Assembly (NCBI GenBank): GCA_026419775.2
Contig: JAOPGA020001620.1
Span: 1 to 26,349, forward strand
Source: Acrasis kona
Lineage: Eukaryota > Heterolobosea > Eutetramitea > Acrasida > Acrasidae
DNA: 26,349 nucleotides
Direction: 5' to 3'
Shown: positions 16,385 to 24,831 of the stretch, piece by piece
Layout: every line of letters begins with the position of its first letter
How positions within the stretch are numbered: position 1 is the stretch's first letter
The notes under the pieces: generated by a model
Databases searched by the model: none
Seen by the model: the letters and a program-made list of their open reading frames with translations, nothing else
Told to the model about the DNA's origin: nothing
Position numbers and translations under genes: made by a program

Positions 16385-17215
16385 TTATCTACGTGCTGCA
16401 ATTTGTAACAAGCCGGCAATAAGATATAATGAACCAGCAATGACCCACAAGACACCTGCTTCAGTTTGGAATGACCTGCTGAAGAAAGTTCTGAGGAAAC
16501 TAGTCCATGCGATGGCACCTAATAACAAAAGAACTGAAGCGACAGTGTACATGACTGTTGCAATACCGTTCAAATATAAACTTGAGATTAAACTCTTTGG
16601 TGCAACTTCGAAGGTGGTGGCTCCGTTAGTACGGCTGGTCAAATTGTTCATGTAGGTGTGGTACAAGTAGATGCCGTCAACAATGGCACCATAGTTTCTG
16701 AGAAGGAAGTAGGCAAGGATCAACGAAGAACCAACAATCCAAATGATAGTACCGGCGTTGAAAGTGTCAAATCTATCTGTGCCTGATAACCACAAAGCGG
16801 CACCAATAATCATAAGGATGCTTCCTAAGAAGAAGGCAATGCTTCCGATAATGTTCAAAAAGTGGTATGGTGTTCTTGAGTTCTTGTTTCCCAAGTCGAA
16901 TCCTCCAATGAAGGAGAATACAGATGCTAATGTGAAGAAGGAAAAGGCAATAATCCAGAGAACACCACTGGCAACGTAGTGGTATCCAAAGTCAGCCAAA
17001 CTGATAGCGGCTCCGACTAGTAGTAGAACACCTCCAATAAACATGGATAGACCCATGAGAGCACCCATAATTTGGGATAGTACTTGTGACTTGGCTTCGA
17101 CTGGTGCGGCATAAGCTGTTTGTGTGACTGTTGTTTGAGTGACGGTGGTTGCTCCTGGACCATTCAAAACTTTTGTTGGTGCAGTTGTTGGCAATAGAGT
17201 GTTTGCTGTCGACAT
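16385..17215 (-). CDS. six-helix membrane protein, YrhK-like hairpin repeats
   Basis: A 276-residue, single-exon protein starting at ATG 17215. A Thr/Ala/Pro-rich cytosolic or luminal head of about 42 residues (with a TVTQT repeat) is followed by six hydrophobic helices near 45-72, 83-106, 118-142, 153-175, 213-237 and 252-275. They come as three hairpins with similar Gly-rich text (GGVLLLVGAAISL, LGSILMIIGAALWL, VASVLLLLGAIAW and VLWVIAGSLYLIAG), suggesting internal repeats of a YrhK-like hairpin. It ends in a short basic AARR. Function is unknown. A TATTTAAA lies about 52-59 nt upstream of the ATG (17267-17274), and AATAAA lies 5 nt past the stop. Confidence 0.75.
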   Translation of the reverse strand: MSTANTLLPTTAPTKVLNGPGATTVTQTTVTQTAYAAPVEAKSQVLSQIMGALMGLSMFIGGVLLLVGAAISLADFGYHYVASGVLWIIAFSFFTLASVFSFIGGFDLGNKNSRTPYHFLNIIGSIAFFLGSILMIIGAALWLSGTDRFDTFNAGTIIWIVGSSLILAYFLLRNYGAIVDGIYLYHTYMNNLTSRTNGATTFEVAPKSLISSLYLNGIATVMYTVASVLLLLGAIAWTSFLRTFFSRSFQTEAGVLWVIAGSLYLIAGLLQIAARR

Positions 17216-17606
17216 GTTGATGTTGTTGTGTTTTTTTTGTGTAGGGTGAAGATAATTGTCTCTTTCTTTAAATAGATGAAACTAAAAATAAAAAGTAAAA
17301 ATATACATTTCTTTTTAGAGGAGGACAGAAATAAAGTGTCAAATTTAATTTACGACACTGTATCAAATTACTTTTCACAAACCTGTAGTTCTCCTCACCT
17401 CACATTAATGTCAATGTAGGGATGCTCTTTCTAACCGTAAAACGTTATAAGTTCTAACCTTTACAGACGCTAAAATCAGAGGAAAGACGATGGCAATATC
17501 CACCAAACCATCAATGCAGATACCTAATTTTATAATATATAATTTAGTGTTTGTTTGTTGCACCGTATCTGAGATTTATAAGGGAGTTATATACAAAATA
17601 TAAAAA
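17216..17606. other. intergenic, no gene seen
   Basis: 391 bp between the membrane-protein start and the third tRNA-Ile. The left 60 bp is its promoter and leader (TATTTAAA at 17267-17274). The rest is AT-rich, without ORFs or repeats of note. Confidence 0.5.
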
Positions 17607-17689
17607 TGGTTGAGATGGGGATCGAACCCAGGACCGCCGGCTTATTAGACCGGTGCTCTATTTCAAATAACCGACTGAGCTACTCAACC
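17607..17689 (-). tRNA. tRNA-Ile(AAT), copy 3, with diverged 9-nt D-loop insert
   Basis: The same 74-base body as the copies at 6845 and 7387, base for base, with anticodon AAT and a T-run just downstream. The nine-base D-loop insert is TTTGAAATA and differs from copy 1 at six of nine positions. Flanks are unrelated to the other copies. Confidence 0.92.
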
Positions 17690-17802
17690 TATATATTCAA
17701 TCTATATTTTTAAACTTAATATAATATATTTGAATTAATATTTATAGTTATGGGTTGTTTTTGGGATTTATGTTATTGTTTTGTATCTGTCCAGTTACCA
17801 TG

Positions 17803-17816
17803 AAGCTACGTAGCTT
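17803..17816. repeat. perfect 14-bp palindrome upstream of PAF1
   Basis: AAGCTACGTAGCTT reads the same on both strands and lies about 70-80 bp before the PAF1 start codon. It is a possible factor site; chance is not excluded. Confidence 0.35.
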
Positions 17817-17884
17817 TCACTAACCAAGGATGACTTCATGATATTGTGTGGTTGACTCCATTTCCCATTGTAACGGTCACCAAC

Positions 17885-19335
17885 ATGAACAGAGGGCCAC
17901 TTCCTGGCCTAAATGGCAGCCAACAAAAGTACAATAATAAACCATCTTCTTCATCCACAGCGCCACCAATAAATAAGAAATCAAACGCGCCAGCATCCGT
18001 CGCACAACCAGCAAGCGCTACACCCACTTCACAATTACTAGTGCGACGAACAGAAGCACACCCACTGTATAAATCAAAGAGTAACTTTGTATGTCACAAT
18101 ATTAAATTTCAATCCGCGCTACCAACCATACCCCTCGATGCCAAACTATTATCATATCCCATTGATCCCCAACGATTTGTACCGTACAAAACAACAACAC
18201 TAGAAAGGAACCACAAATATGATTTGCTCACCGAGACAGACCTTGGTATACACATTAATCTCATAGATCCCAATGCATACAAAGTACCGATAAGTAAGTT
18301 CAGTTCATTTTCAACTTGTGATTAATATGAATAGATCCAGAGCTAGATCCCGAAGACGAAGCACTGCTCAGCAACGAAAACGAAGAGAATAAAATTTCAA
18401 AGCATTCTGAAATTGTGGCAGCGGCGGGAACTCAACACAAGACGTGGCTCCGGAAAACAGAGTACATGGGTGGTGTTGTCGTTGAGGAACCATCCTCATC
18501 AGCACCAATCATTCAAAATGACGTCAAGGAAAGAAAGGGCCCAGTAACAGTCGAAGAGGAAGCCGACGAAATCATGACCTCCGTAGAAAAGTCGTTCGAT
18601 TTTGTTAACGCGATGGACGAGGAATTCTCTCAGTACAAGTCATCTCCCTCCACAACCACATTAAAACATCTCAAACATGTCAGCAAACCTGGTCTCAAGC
18701 CAGTCGGCGTGTATTCCGTACTTCCCGACGAACGTTTGTGGAGTAATTTGTACACACAAGTGTCGTTCGATAATGACCCTTTGGAACATGCGTCGGTACC
18801 TCATTTCACAGAGTTGAGAAAACAAGAAGGAAACAAAGTATACAGAGGAACAATCATCAAACAATCCGGAGGATCTCAAAAAGTAGGAGGAAGCAGCGTC
18901 AATTACTTGCGCCCAAGAAACATTCAATCCAACTTTGTGGATGATGGAATCACGGATCAAGATCATGTGAGAGATTATCAGTGGGTCAGAGAATACATTG
19001 TTGGAGTGGACGGAAATGTTCCAAACACCCAGAGAAGAGTGCAAGACGATCGTTACTTCTTCATGACCATGGATGATGACCAAGCACAAGCCAATTACAA
19101 TCAACTTCGGATGAAGTTTAATTTGAAAAAGAAGAAGGCCAAGGTCAGGGAGGACTACCAACAAGAACAAGACGATGACGACGAAAAGAACCAATCAAGA
19201 TACATTTTAGGCAACAGAGACTTTTATGAAAGAGAACTCAAGGTGCAGAACGAAAGAAGAGACGAACTGGTACCTGAAGATGCTTTGGATGAGGACGACC
19301 AAGACTTGATGGATGCAATTCGAGCAAAAAAATAA
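17885..19335 (+). CDS. PAF1: PAF1, RNA polymerase II-associated elongation complex subunit
   Basis: Exons 17885-18293 and 18335-19335 join over a 41-nt GTAAGT..TAG intron (18294-18334) in phase 1 to give 469 residues. ATG 17885 (MNRGPLPG) is preferred; the frame runs back to a GTG. After a Ser/Ala/Pro-rich head come the family's best-conserved blocks: FQSALPTIPLDAKLLSYP, RFVPYKTTTLERNHKYDLLT, DLGIHINLIDPNAY, across the junction NPELDPEDEALL, then WLRKTEYM, and YQWVREY with YFFMTMDDDQ. A charged Lys/Asp/Glu tail ends the protein. PAF1 scaffolds the nuclear Paf1 complex, which couples Pol II elongation to histone H2B ubiquitylation and H3K4/K36/K79 methylation. The acidic C-terminus is shorter than in animals. 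AATAAA (19331-19336) contains the stop codon. Confidence 0.96.
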
Positions 19336-19354
19336 AAAATAGTTTTTAATGTAT

Positions 19355-19982
19355 TTAAGCTTCTCTTCTTCTGGTTGATGATAGCCAATAGACCAAACCG
19401 GAGGCACCAAGTAATGAGGCGACGTAGTTTACTCTGACATCAGCTCTGGATAAGGCATAGAATCCAAGGAACAATGAAACAATGATGAAGATCAAGTTGG
19501 TCAAGAACAATGTGTAGCCAGTGGTTCCCAATTCGGTGAGTTTGTCCTTCTTGATCTTGTATTCTGATTGAGTTTGTTTGTTGAGTTTACCAATGCTTCC
19601 CTTGGCTTCGGAGATGACCTTATCGAATCTCTCAGATAGGGTCACTCTGGTACGTAAGAAAATGTTCTCATATGCCAAGGACAATAAGAAAGCAGCGATT
19701 GATGAAATAGATAGGTACAGTGCGATGGTTAATCCTGAAAAATCCAATCCCTTGACTCCTTGGTAAAGATCTAGTACATTATTAATCACTGTGATAATCG
19801 CGATAAAACTCACATGAAGGTAGGAAGGTGGTTAAATATGCAAAGCAAAAGAAGAAGATCTTTTGATTACGGTTCAAGTTGAAGACGATTCTGCTTTGCT
19901 CTAGAGCGGAATCGAGGAATTCATCGTCCTCTGTTCTAGTCCTCTTTAAGAGTTTTTGTTTTTGTGCTGCTGCTTGGGACAT
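19355..19982 (-). CDS. SSR3: translocon-associated protein subunit gamma
   Basis: Exons (minus): 19982-19814 and 19788-19355. A 25-nt intron (19813-19789, GTGAGT..CACAG) is needed to join two frames that each carry half of the protein; the product has 200 residues (animal protein 185). A charged cytosolic head is followed by membrane segments near 41-60, 75-97, 146-168 and 177-194, with a charged cytosolic loop (about 100-145) between the pairs, the TRAP-gamma plan. The VNYVASLLGASGLVYWLSST end matches the VNYILS..SGLIALLST of the animal protein. TRAP sits beside the Sec61 channel in the ER membrane and aids insertion and translocation of some signal sequences; the gamma subunit contacts the ribosome. 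An ERSE-II-like box lies 82-92 bp upstream. No AATAAA lies at the stop. Confidence 0.88.
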
Positions 19983-20396
19983 TTTATTTGCTTAATAGAC
20001 GGCAAAGATCTTTGTATGCACAAAGGATTGTTTTTTCTGGTCAACTAAAAACAAAATCCCAGTCGTGGACCAATGAAACCAAGAAGAGAGAATTTAATTT
20101 TGTAACAGTACACGTCGGCTTATATCACACCCTTCGATAATTGACCAAACACAATCACCGAACATGCCGTCGATATTGAGGACAGAGTAAAAACTATGCT
20201 AAACATCGAACACAAAAAGGCACCAAAATCCCCATACTATTTTAATTTATCAAGAGGATTAAACCATTAATGCTTTCCGTTTATCAATCCTGAAAGACAT
20301 TGAAAAAATTATCCATGTTGCTCGAATAATAATCATAATGAATGTTGCCACATTTTGTCAGTTCGAGAGCAAAAATTAAATCAATAAATTTTTTAT
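19983..20396. other. promoter region of TRAP-gamma; no gene
   Basis: 414 bp between the TRAP-gamma start and the 3' end of the MRH protein gene, both minus-strand. The ERSE-II-like box is the only clear motif. No ORF or RNA gene was found. Confidence 0.5.
20064..20074 (-). promoter_or_regulatory. ERSE-II-type element upstream of TRAP-gamma
   Basis: On the minus strand the sequence is ATTGGTCCACG, an exact match to ERSE-II (ATTGG-N-CCACG), the ER-stress response element bound by bZIP/NF-Y factors in animals and, in very similar form, in plants. It points toward the TRAP-gamma start (ATG 19982). TRAP subunits are known targets of the unfolded-protein response. Function here is inferred. Confidence 0.45.
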
Positions 20397-21197
20397 TTAC
20401 ACAACTTCAGTATATCTTCTCTTTTTGATAAGGTCTACAAATAACATGGGTCCATCAACTACCAAACCAGGGAGTGACGTCCAAAAGTCAACATTAGGAA
20501 TGATCTCCTTGCCTTCTTTTTTAAATGCAAACTTACAAACAATGGAACCGATGATAAAATAAAGAACGAACACGACAACTAATAGCACCATCAATAAGCC
20601 ACCATAACCAAGTTCTCCAATTGGTTTTCTTTGTTTTACACTAGATGGGTCGGGACATGCTTTGCTACTGGTTACTTTGAAAAGATATTCTTCATCTGTC
20701 GTAGATACACTCTGAATTTGATCTTGATCTGCTTTTGGATCACAAATTACTTCAAATGATAGCGATCTTTTAACTCCTTCGTGTGTGAATGGAGAATGTT
20801 CTACCTTCACTCCTTTCGATGAATCATTATCAATCAAAGACAACTTGACGTCTGCCACGTTAGCGTTTGCAATCGGCACACAGGAAGTTCTCATGAAAGT
20901 AGATTGGATGCGGTATCCCTTTGCGTTTGGCACAGTACTTTCACAGTCATTTTCATATTCAGTAAATTCAGTCGCCGGTCCACAAACATTAACTTCATAA
21001 GTATAAACATTAGCAAACGATCCTACCGAGAAGGTTTTACTTTTAAACATTTAATCAAAAAATTCATTGCTCACAAACCTCAAGAGATTCAAATCAACAA
21101 GCCCCTTATCTGTATCAATCTTGCACTCCTCCACCGCACGGACGCTCAAAATAACCGTCAAGATCACCAACAACAACTCCCATGATCCACTCAGCAT
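20397..21197 (-). CDS. MRH-domain type I membrane protein, mannose-6-phosphate-receptor/ATG27-like
   Basis: Exons (minus): 21197-21079 and 21039-20397, joined over a 39-nt intron (21078-21040, GTTTGT..AAAAG), give 253 residues. The first exon supplies a signal peptide (about 1-21) and CKIDTDKGLVDLNLL, the typical opening of an MRH lectin domain; without it the downstream frame would lack any export signal. Six luminal Cys residues (25, 59, 72, 93, 139, 168) fit MRH disulphides. One TM segment lies at about 185-207, and the tail holds NVDFWTSLPGLVVDG, the FW..LP..V.DG signature shared by mannose-6-phosphate receptors and Atg27-type proteins. It probably sorts cargo between Golgi, endosomes and vacuole. 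I cannot confirm the sugar-contacting residues. AATAAA overlaps the stop (minus 20397-20392). The ATG is only 45 bp from the UTP21 stop. Confidence 0.87.
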
Positions 21198-21242
21198 CAC
21201 GTATACAAAATAATTACAAAAATGTTAAAATTAAATATTTAT

Positions 21243-24137
21243 TTAATACATGCCAGAAAAGAAACGAATCATGCAAGCATCGTTCTGAATCAACTCATGC
21301 ACCCTAAACCAACAATCTTCATGACACTGTCTCAACTCGTCCAACTTTTCGAAAAATTCGCCCCCATCTAATTTACTAATCAATTCGCCATGAACTTGCA
21401 AATACAAATTCATCAACGCTTGAACCAAATCATAATCCCTACCCAACCTCAACGCACCAATCAAGAAATCTAAAAACAAAATGTGTTGCTTCATCTGATC
21501 CAATGCACTCAAGCATCGAATGGCAACATCTATTTGCTTTATGTGAACGCTCTTTATGAATTTCAAAAACAAATCGACATTTTGTGATTTCAAATTCTTG
21601 ATGAATTCGGAAGAATCGGAATTCGAATCAAACACGATTGGCAACGAATCATTCTCGTCGCCATTCGAATCTCCTTCCAATTCATCTGCCAATCCTCTTC
21701 TTTTAAATTTGGGAGTGAATCCTTGTTGCACTCCCAAAAAGAATGGAGCAACGATTTGATCATCTTTTGATTTATTTTTGGATCTAGATTGATCCAAATG
21801 CAAAAGAGATTGCCATTTATTTTTGGGCAAACCCGACAAATGAACCATGCTATTCAATTCTTTATTCAACAAGGTCAATCTCGCAGATTTCAATTCCAAA
21901 TCTTGATTCGAAATTCTAACGTGGTCCATCTCCATCTCATCTTGACTTTCATCATCACCATCGCTCATCAGCTCTCTCGCTCTCTTCTTGACGTTCGCTC
22001 GTTCGCGATCGCCATTTTCGATTTTCAAATCTCGATTCGAAAATGTAACTTCGCCACACGTCGGCAAATCGACGCGCACGCTAGCGAATGCATTCTGTAG
22101 CACGACGCCGTCGCCAAAACACATTTTATTGATCCACAAGCAAATGCCCACTTGTCCGACGTGACTCGTCGCCAAGTACAATCCCTCCGGATGAAAACTA
22201 ACGCTGGTGGCAGGTACGTCCACGTTGATCCAATCGACCAAACTACCGCTCACCACGTCCCATACTTTCAAATCGCCCGTCATCATGCACGCCACTAGTA
22301 ATCTGGCATCGTGCGAAAAACAAAGGTCCGATACTTTGCTTGTGGCCTTCATGGTGCGAATGTGATGATGAGTGTTCGAATCGAAAATCAAAATGTTGTG
22401 ATCGTCGCATGCACATGCGATCAGGTTCGAATTGATTTTTGATTTCTTGATTTTGGAAATGCTGGTCGGTAACGTATGTTTGGTGAGCAATCGAGCCGAA
22501 TGTAAATCCCAAAATTTCAATTCCCCATCGAATCCGCCGCTGATCACCACCTTGTTTTGATTGTCGATGGTGCAGCACGTGACGATTCCGGAATGAGCGT
22601 GGACGTGCTTGTCGTCCGATTTGTCGTTTTTGAATTCTTGTTTGAAGGTGACGCTCTGTACGTTCCATTTTTCTAATTTACCGCTGCTCCTTCCGATCAT
22701 CATGTAATTTCCACAATGCGACAAACAAGTGCTCGACGACGTGCCGTGACTGGTTAAATCTCTGTAGGCTGATTTTTTCGATCTCGCATTTTTTTGAACG
22801 TTGTATAATTCGACGCTGCTGGAATCTCTTTGGATGGTGATCACGTTGTGCCAATCTCCATGTCGAAGGTAATTCACGTCAAAGTCCGTCGCCACCGTCA
22901 CGTTGTGCTGGTGATTTCCATTGTTGATGAGGATGGATCGATGGTGTCTTGATGCGTCGATGCAGGTCAAACGTAATGTGGAATCCAAACCGCTCGTGAG
23001 TACGTAATGTCCCAACGGATCGTAAAATTCAATCTTGATGGGCGGTTGTTTGTGTCCCTGTAAAATGTTTTTTTGAACGGCGCGATCGGCTTCATCGAGC
23101 GTCCACGAACATAATGTATTGTCCGATCCTGACGTGACTAGTAATGGTTCGTTGGGTAAGAATTGTACTCTCGTGACTGGTGCTGAGTGGGCTCTGGTCG
23201 TGTTCTTTGTGTGAAGCGAGTGAAGTAGTCTTTGGTTGGTTAGATCCCATAAATGAACGTTGCCAAGTGCATCTCCGCTTGACAGCATGTGAAAGGATTG
23301 TTGGGATGCATCTTTTCGGAACGAAAGGCAAGTGATGGGACCTGGAGGTGCTCTGAGCGTAAAGTATTGGTAATTGTGTAAAATGTTTAACAGTCGAATG
23401 TGACCGTCGGAATAGCCTATCGCGAACACGTCCAACGCTGGAGAGCTTTCCATGGCGGTTACGGATGCGTTCGGTTTTTGGTCGGCATCTTGCCTGAGGA
23501 TGGATTCCTTGTAGATGGACGTGTGATCTTGATCGGACACTAATTCATGGGCCTTGAAGCGATGGACCAATTGACCGACGCGAATGTTGATGAGATCAAT
23601 GTGACCTTGTTGGGTTCCGATCAGGATTTTATCGAGGTATGTGGGTGGATGACATACGCATGTGATGGTGCTGTCTGGTGGTAGTTCGAATGTGTTGATT
23701 AGAGAATATTGATTTTCTGTGGAATCCCATATGCAACATTTTCCATCATGTTGTGAAAAACTTAATAGGTAGGGTCCCAAGATTAATAAATGGGTGACCG
23801 TGTTGTGATGGCCATCTTTGAGATGTGCGATCAGACTTCTTTGGTTGTATACGTAAATGGATTGACCGCTGGCGACATAAACAATGTCCATCAAAACTGC
23901 CGAAGATAAAAGGTCGGATGCTCTGTCTGCAAGTATCACAGATATTGGTTCTGAAAGTTTTGGCCCTACATCTCTCAACATCAATGAGTTGATTGAATAG
24001 GATTGGAATGAATTTCCAACAGAGCAGTATATTCTTCCTTCAGACGCTGCTCCAGCTCCAAATACGAATGCTGGTGCTATATCATCTGTAATGTGACCTA
24101 TTGTTTTAAATGGCTCAAATATACGTGATTGTGCCAT
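21243..24137 (-). CDS. UTP21: U3 snoRNP/SSU processome WD40 protein Utp21
   Basis: A 964-residue, single-exon protein starting at ATG 24137. Residues about 20-690 are WD40 repeats forming two propellers (for example KCCIWDS, NVHLWDL, TLCSWTLDE, GELKFWDL, DLKVWDVVSG). The start (GHITDDIAPAFVF, then RIYCSVGNSFQSY) aligns with the human WDR36 start. After an acidic, low-complexity linker (about 715-860), a helical C-terminal domain (from about 875, IKNLKSQNVDLFLKFI) fits the Utp21-specific domain. Utp21 belongs to the UTP-B module, which binds U3 snoRNA and the 5' external spacer in 18S rRNA maturation in the nucleolus. AATAAA starts on the last base of the TAA stop (minus 21243-21238). Confidence 0.96.
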   Translation of the reverse strand: MAQSRIFEPFKTIGHITDDIAPAFVFGAGAASEGRIYCSVGNSFQSYSINSLMLRDVGPKLSEPISVILADRASDLLSSAVLMDIVYVASGQSIYVYNQRSLIAHLKDGHHNTVTHLLILGPYLLSFSQHDGKCCIWDSTENQYSLINTFELPPDSTITCVCHPPTYLDKILIGTQQGHIDLINIRVGQLVHRFKAHELVSDQDHTSIYKESILRQDADQKPNASVTAMESSPALDVFAIGYSDGHIRLLNILHNYQYFTLRAPPGPITCLSFRKDASQQSFHMLSSGDALGNVHLWDLTNQRLLHSLHTKNTTRAHSAPVTRVQFLPNEPLLVTSGSDNTLCSWTLDEADRAVQKNILQGHKQPPIKIEFYDPLGHYVLTSGLDSTLRLTCIDASRHHRSILINNGNHQHNVTVATDFDVNYLRHGDWHNVITIQRDSSSVELYNVQKNARSKKSAYRDLTSHGTSSSTCLSHCGNYMMIGRSSGKLEKWNVQSVTFKQEFKNDKSDDKHVHAHSGIVTCCTIDNQNKVVISGGFDGELKFWDLHSARLLTKHTLPTSISKIKKSKINSNLIACACDDHNILIFDSNTHHHIRTMKATSKVSDLCFSHDARLLVACMMTGDLKVWDVVSGSLVDWINVDVPATSVSFHPEGLYLATSHVGQVGICLWINKMCFGDGVVLQNAFASVRVDLPTCGEVTFSNRDLKIENGDRERANVKKRARELMSDGDDESQDEMEMDHVRISNQDLELKSARLTLLNKELNSMVHLSGLPKNKWQSLLHLDQSRSKNKSKDDQIVAPFFLGVQQGFTPKFKRRGLADELEGDSNGDENDSLPIVFDSNSDSSEFIKNLKSQNVDLFLKFIKSVHIKQIDVAIRCLSALDQMKQHILFLDFLIGALRLGRDYDLVQALMNLYLQVHGELISKLDGGEFFEKLDELRQCHEDCWFRVHELIQNDACMIRFFSGMY

Positions 24138-24262
24138 GTTTCAAAGAGCAATATTGAAGTGTGAAAATTGAACAACAAAGTTGACAAAGCTTTACAATTT
24201 ATTTTAGAGGAATATTGATTACAAGTGTCTCGAGGTGCTCCACACCCTTTCTCAAGTTTTTT

Positions 24263-24690
24263 CTATTCGTGTGTTATGTTTATTGACGTGGGTTTGACGT
24301 ACACTTGGTTATAAACTACTCTCACTTCTCGTAGTTTGTTGTTGATTTCTTCGCAGCGCTCAATGAATGTGTTCATTGCTTGTATATTTTGAGTAACGCT
24401 CTGTGTCGTTTCTTCAATGCATTGCTTGTAAATCTCTTCTTTTTGAATGATTACTGAGGTTTTCTGCAATTATTTTAGTGAACAAGGGTTTTTGATGCTT
24501 TAAATACATTATTCATTGAGTTTTGAAACTCTTTCGTTAAATTCAAAAAAGTTGCAGTTAATTCCTTTGATTTTTCTTCAAGTATCTGCACCATTTCTTT
24601 GGTCGGTACTGTTGCTTCATCCGTACTCGTATTGAACTCGGTATCCTCGACAGTGGTTGTTTCTTGCACAGTCTCCGTCTCTGGTTCCAT
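24263..24690 (-). CDS. BORCS6-like BORC complex subunit (coiled coil)
   Basis: Exons (minus): 24690-24508 and 24463-24263, joined over a 44-nt GTATTT..GCAG intron (24507-24464) in phase 0, give 127 residues. ATG 24690 (MEPETETV) is used rather than the upstream TTG; TATAAAAA sits 18-25 nt before it (24715-24708). After an acidic Thr-rich head, two helices follow: ILEEKSKELTATFLNL and, past the junction, CIEETTQSVTQNIQAMNTFI with ERCEEINNKLREV. The last block closely resembles the KAMYxLxxKCEELxxxMxPV pattern of BORCS6 (lyspersin). BORC on lysosomes recruits Arl8 and kinesin; a BLOC-1-like role is equally possible. The animal protein is much longer at the N-terminus, so only the conserved C-terminal domain is present here. 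No canonical AATAAA; AATAGA overlaps the TAG stop. Confidence 0.7.
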
Positions 24691-24831
24691 TTTGTTGTTA
24701 CAAGCTATTTTTATAAATAAATCAATGAAGACCCCACAGACCAAGCCGAGGGTGGAGAGGAATAGATCAAACAGCTACTTGAGCCGATAAATGACAAACA
24801 TTGGAAGAAAGTATTAGTATAGATAAATTTT

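Noticed and set aside
20397-21050. MRH protein starting at the ATG at 21050
   Set aside because: That start lies inside the inferred intron and gives no signal peptide; the spliced upstream exon supplies both the signal peptide and the first MRH strand.
22243-22668. 141-codon ORF inside UTP21
   Set aside because: It is an alternative-frame shadow rich in Arg, Gln and His, within an intact WD40 gene.
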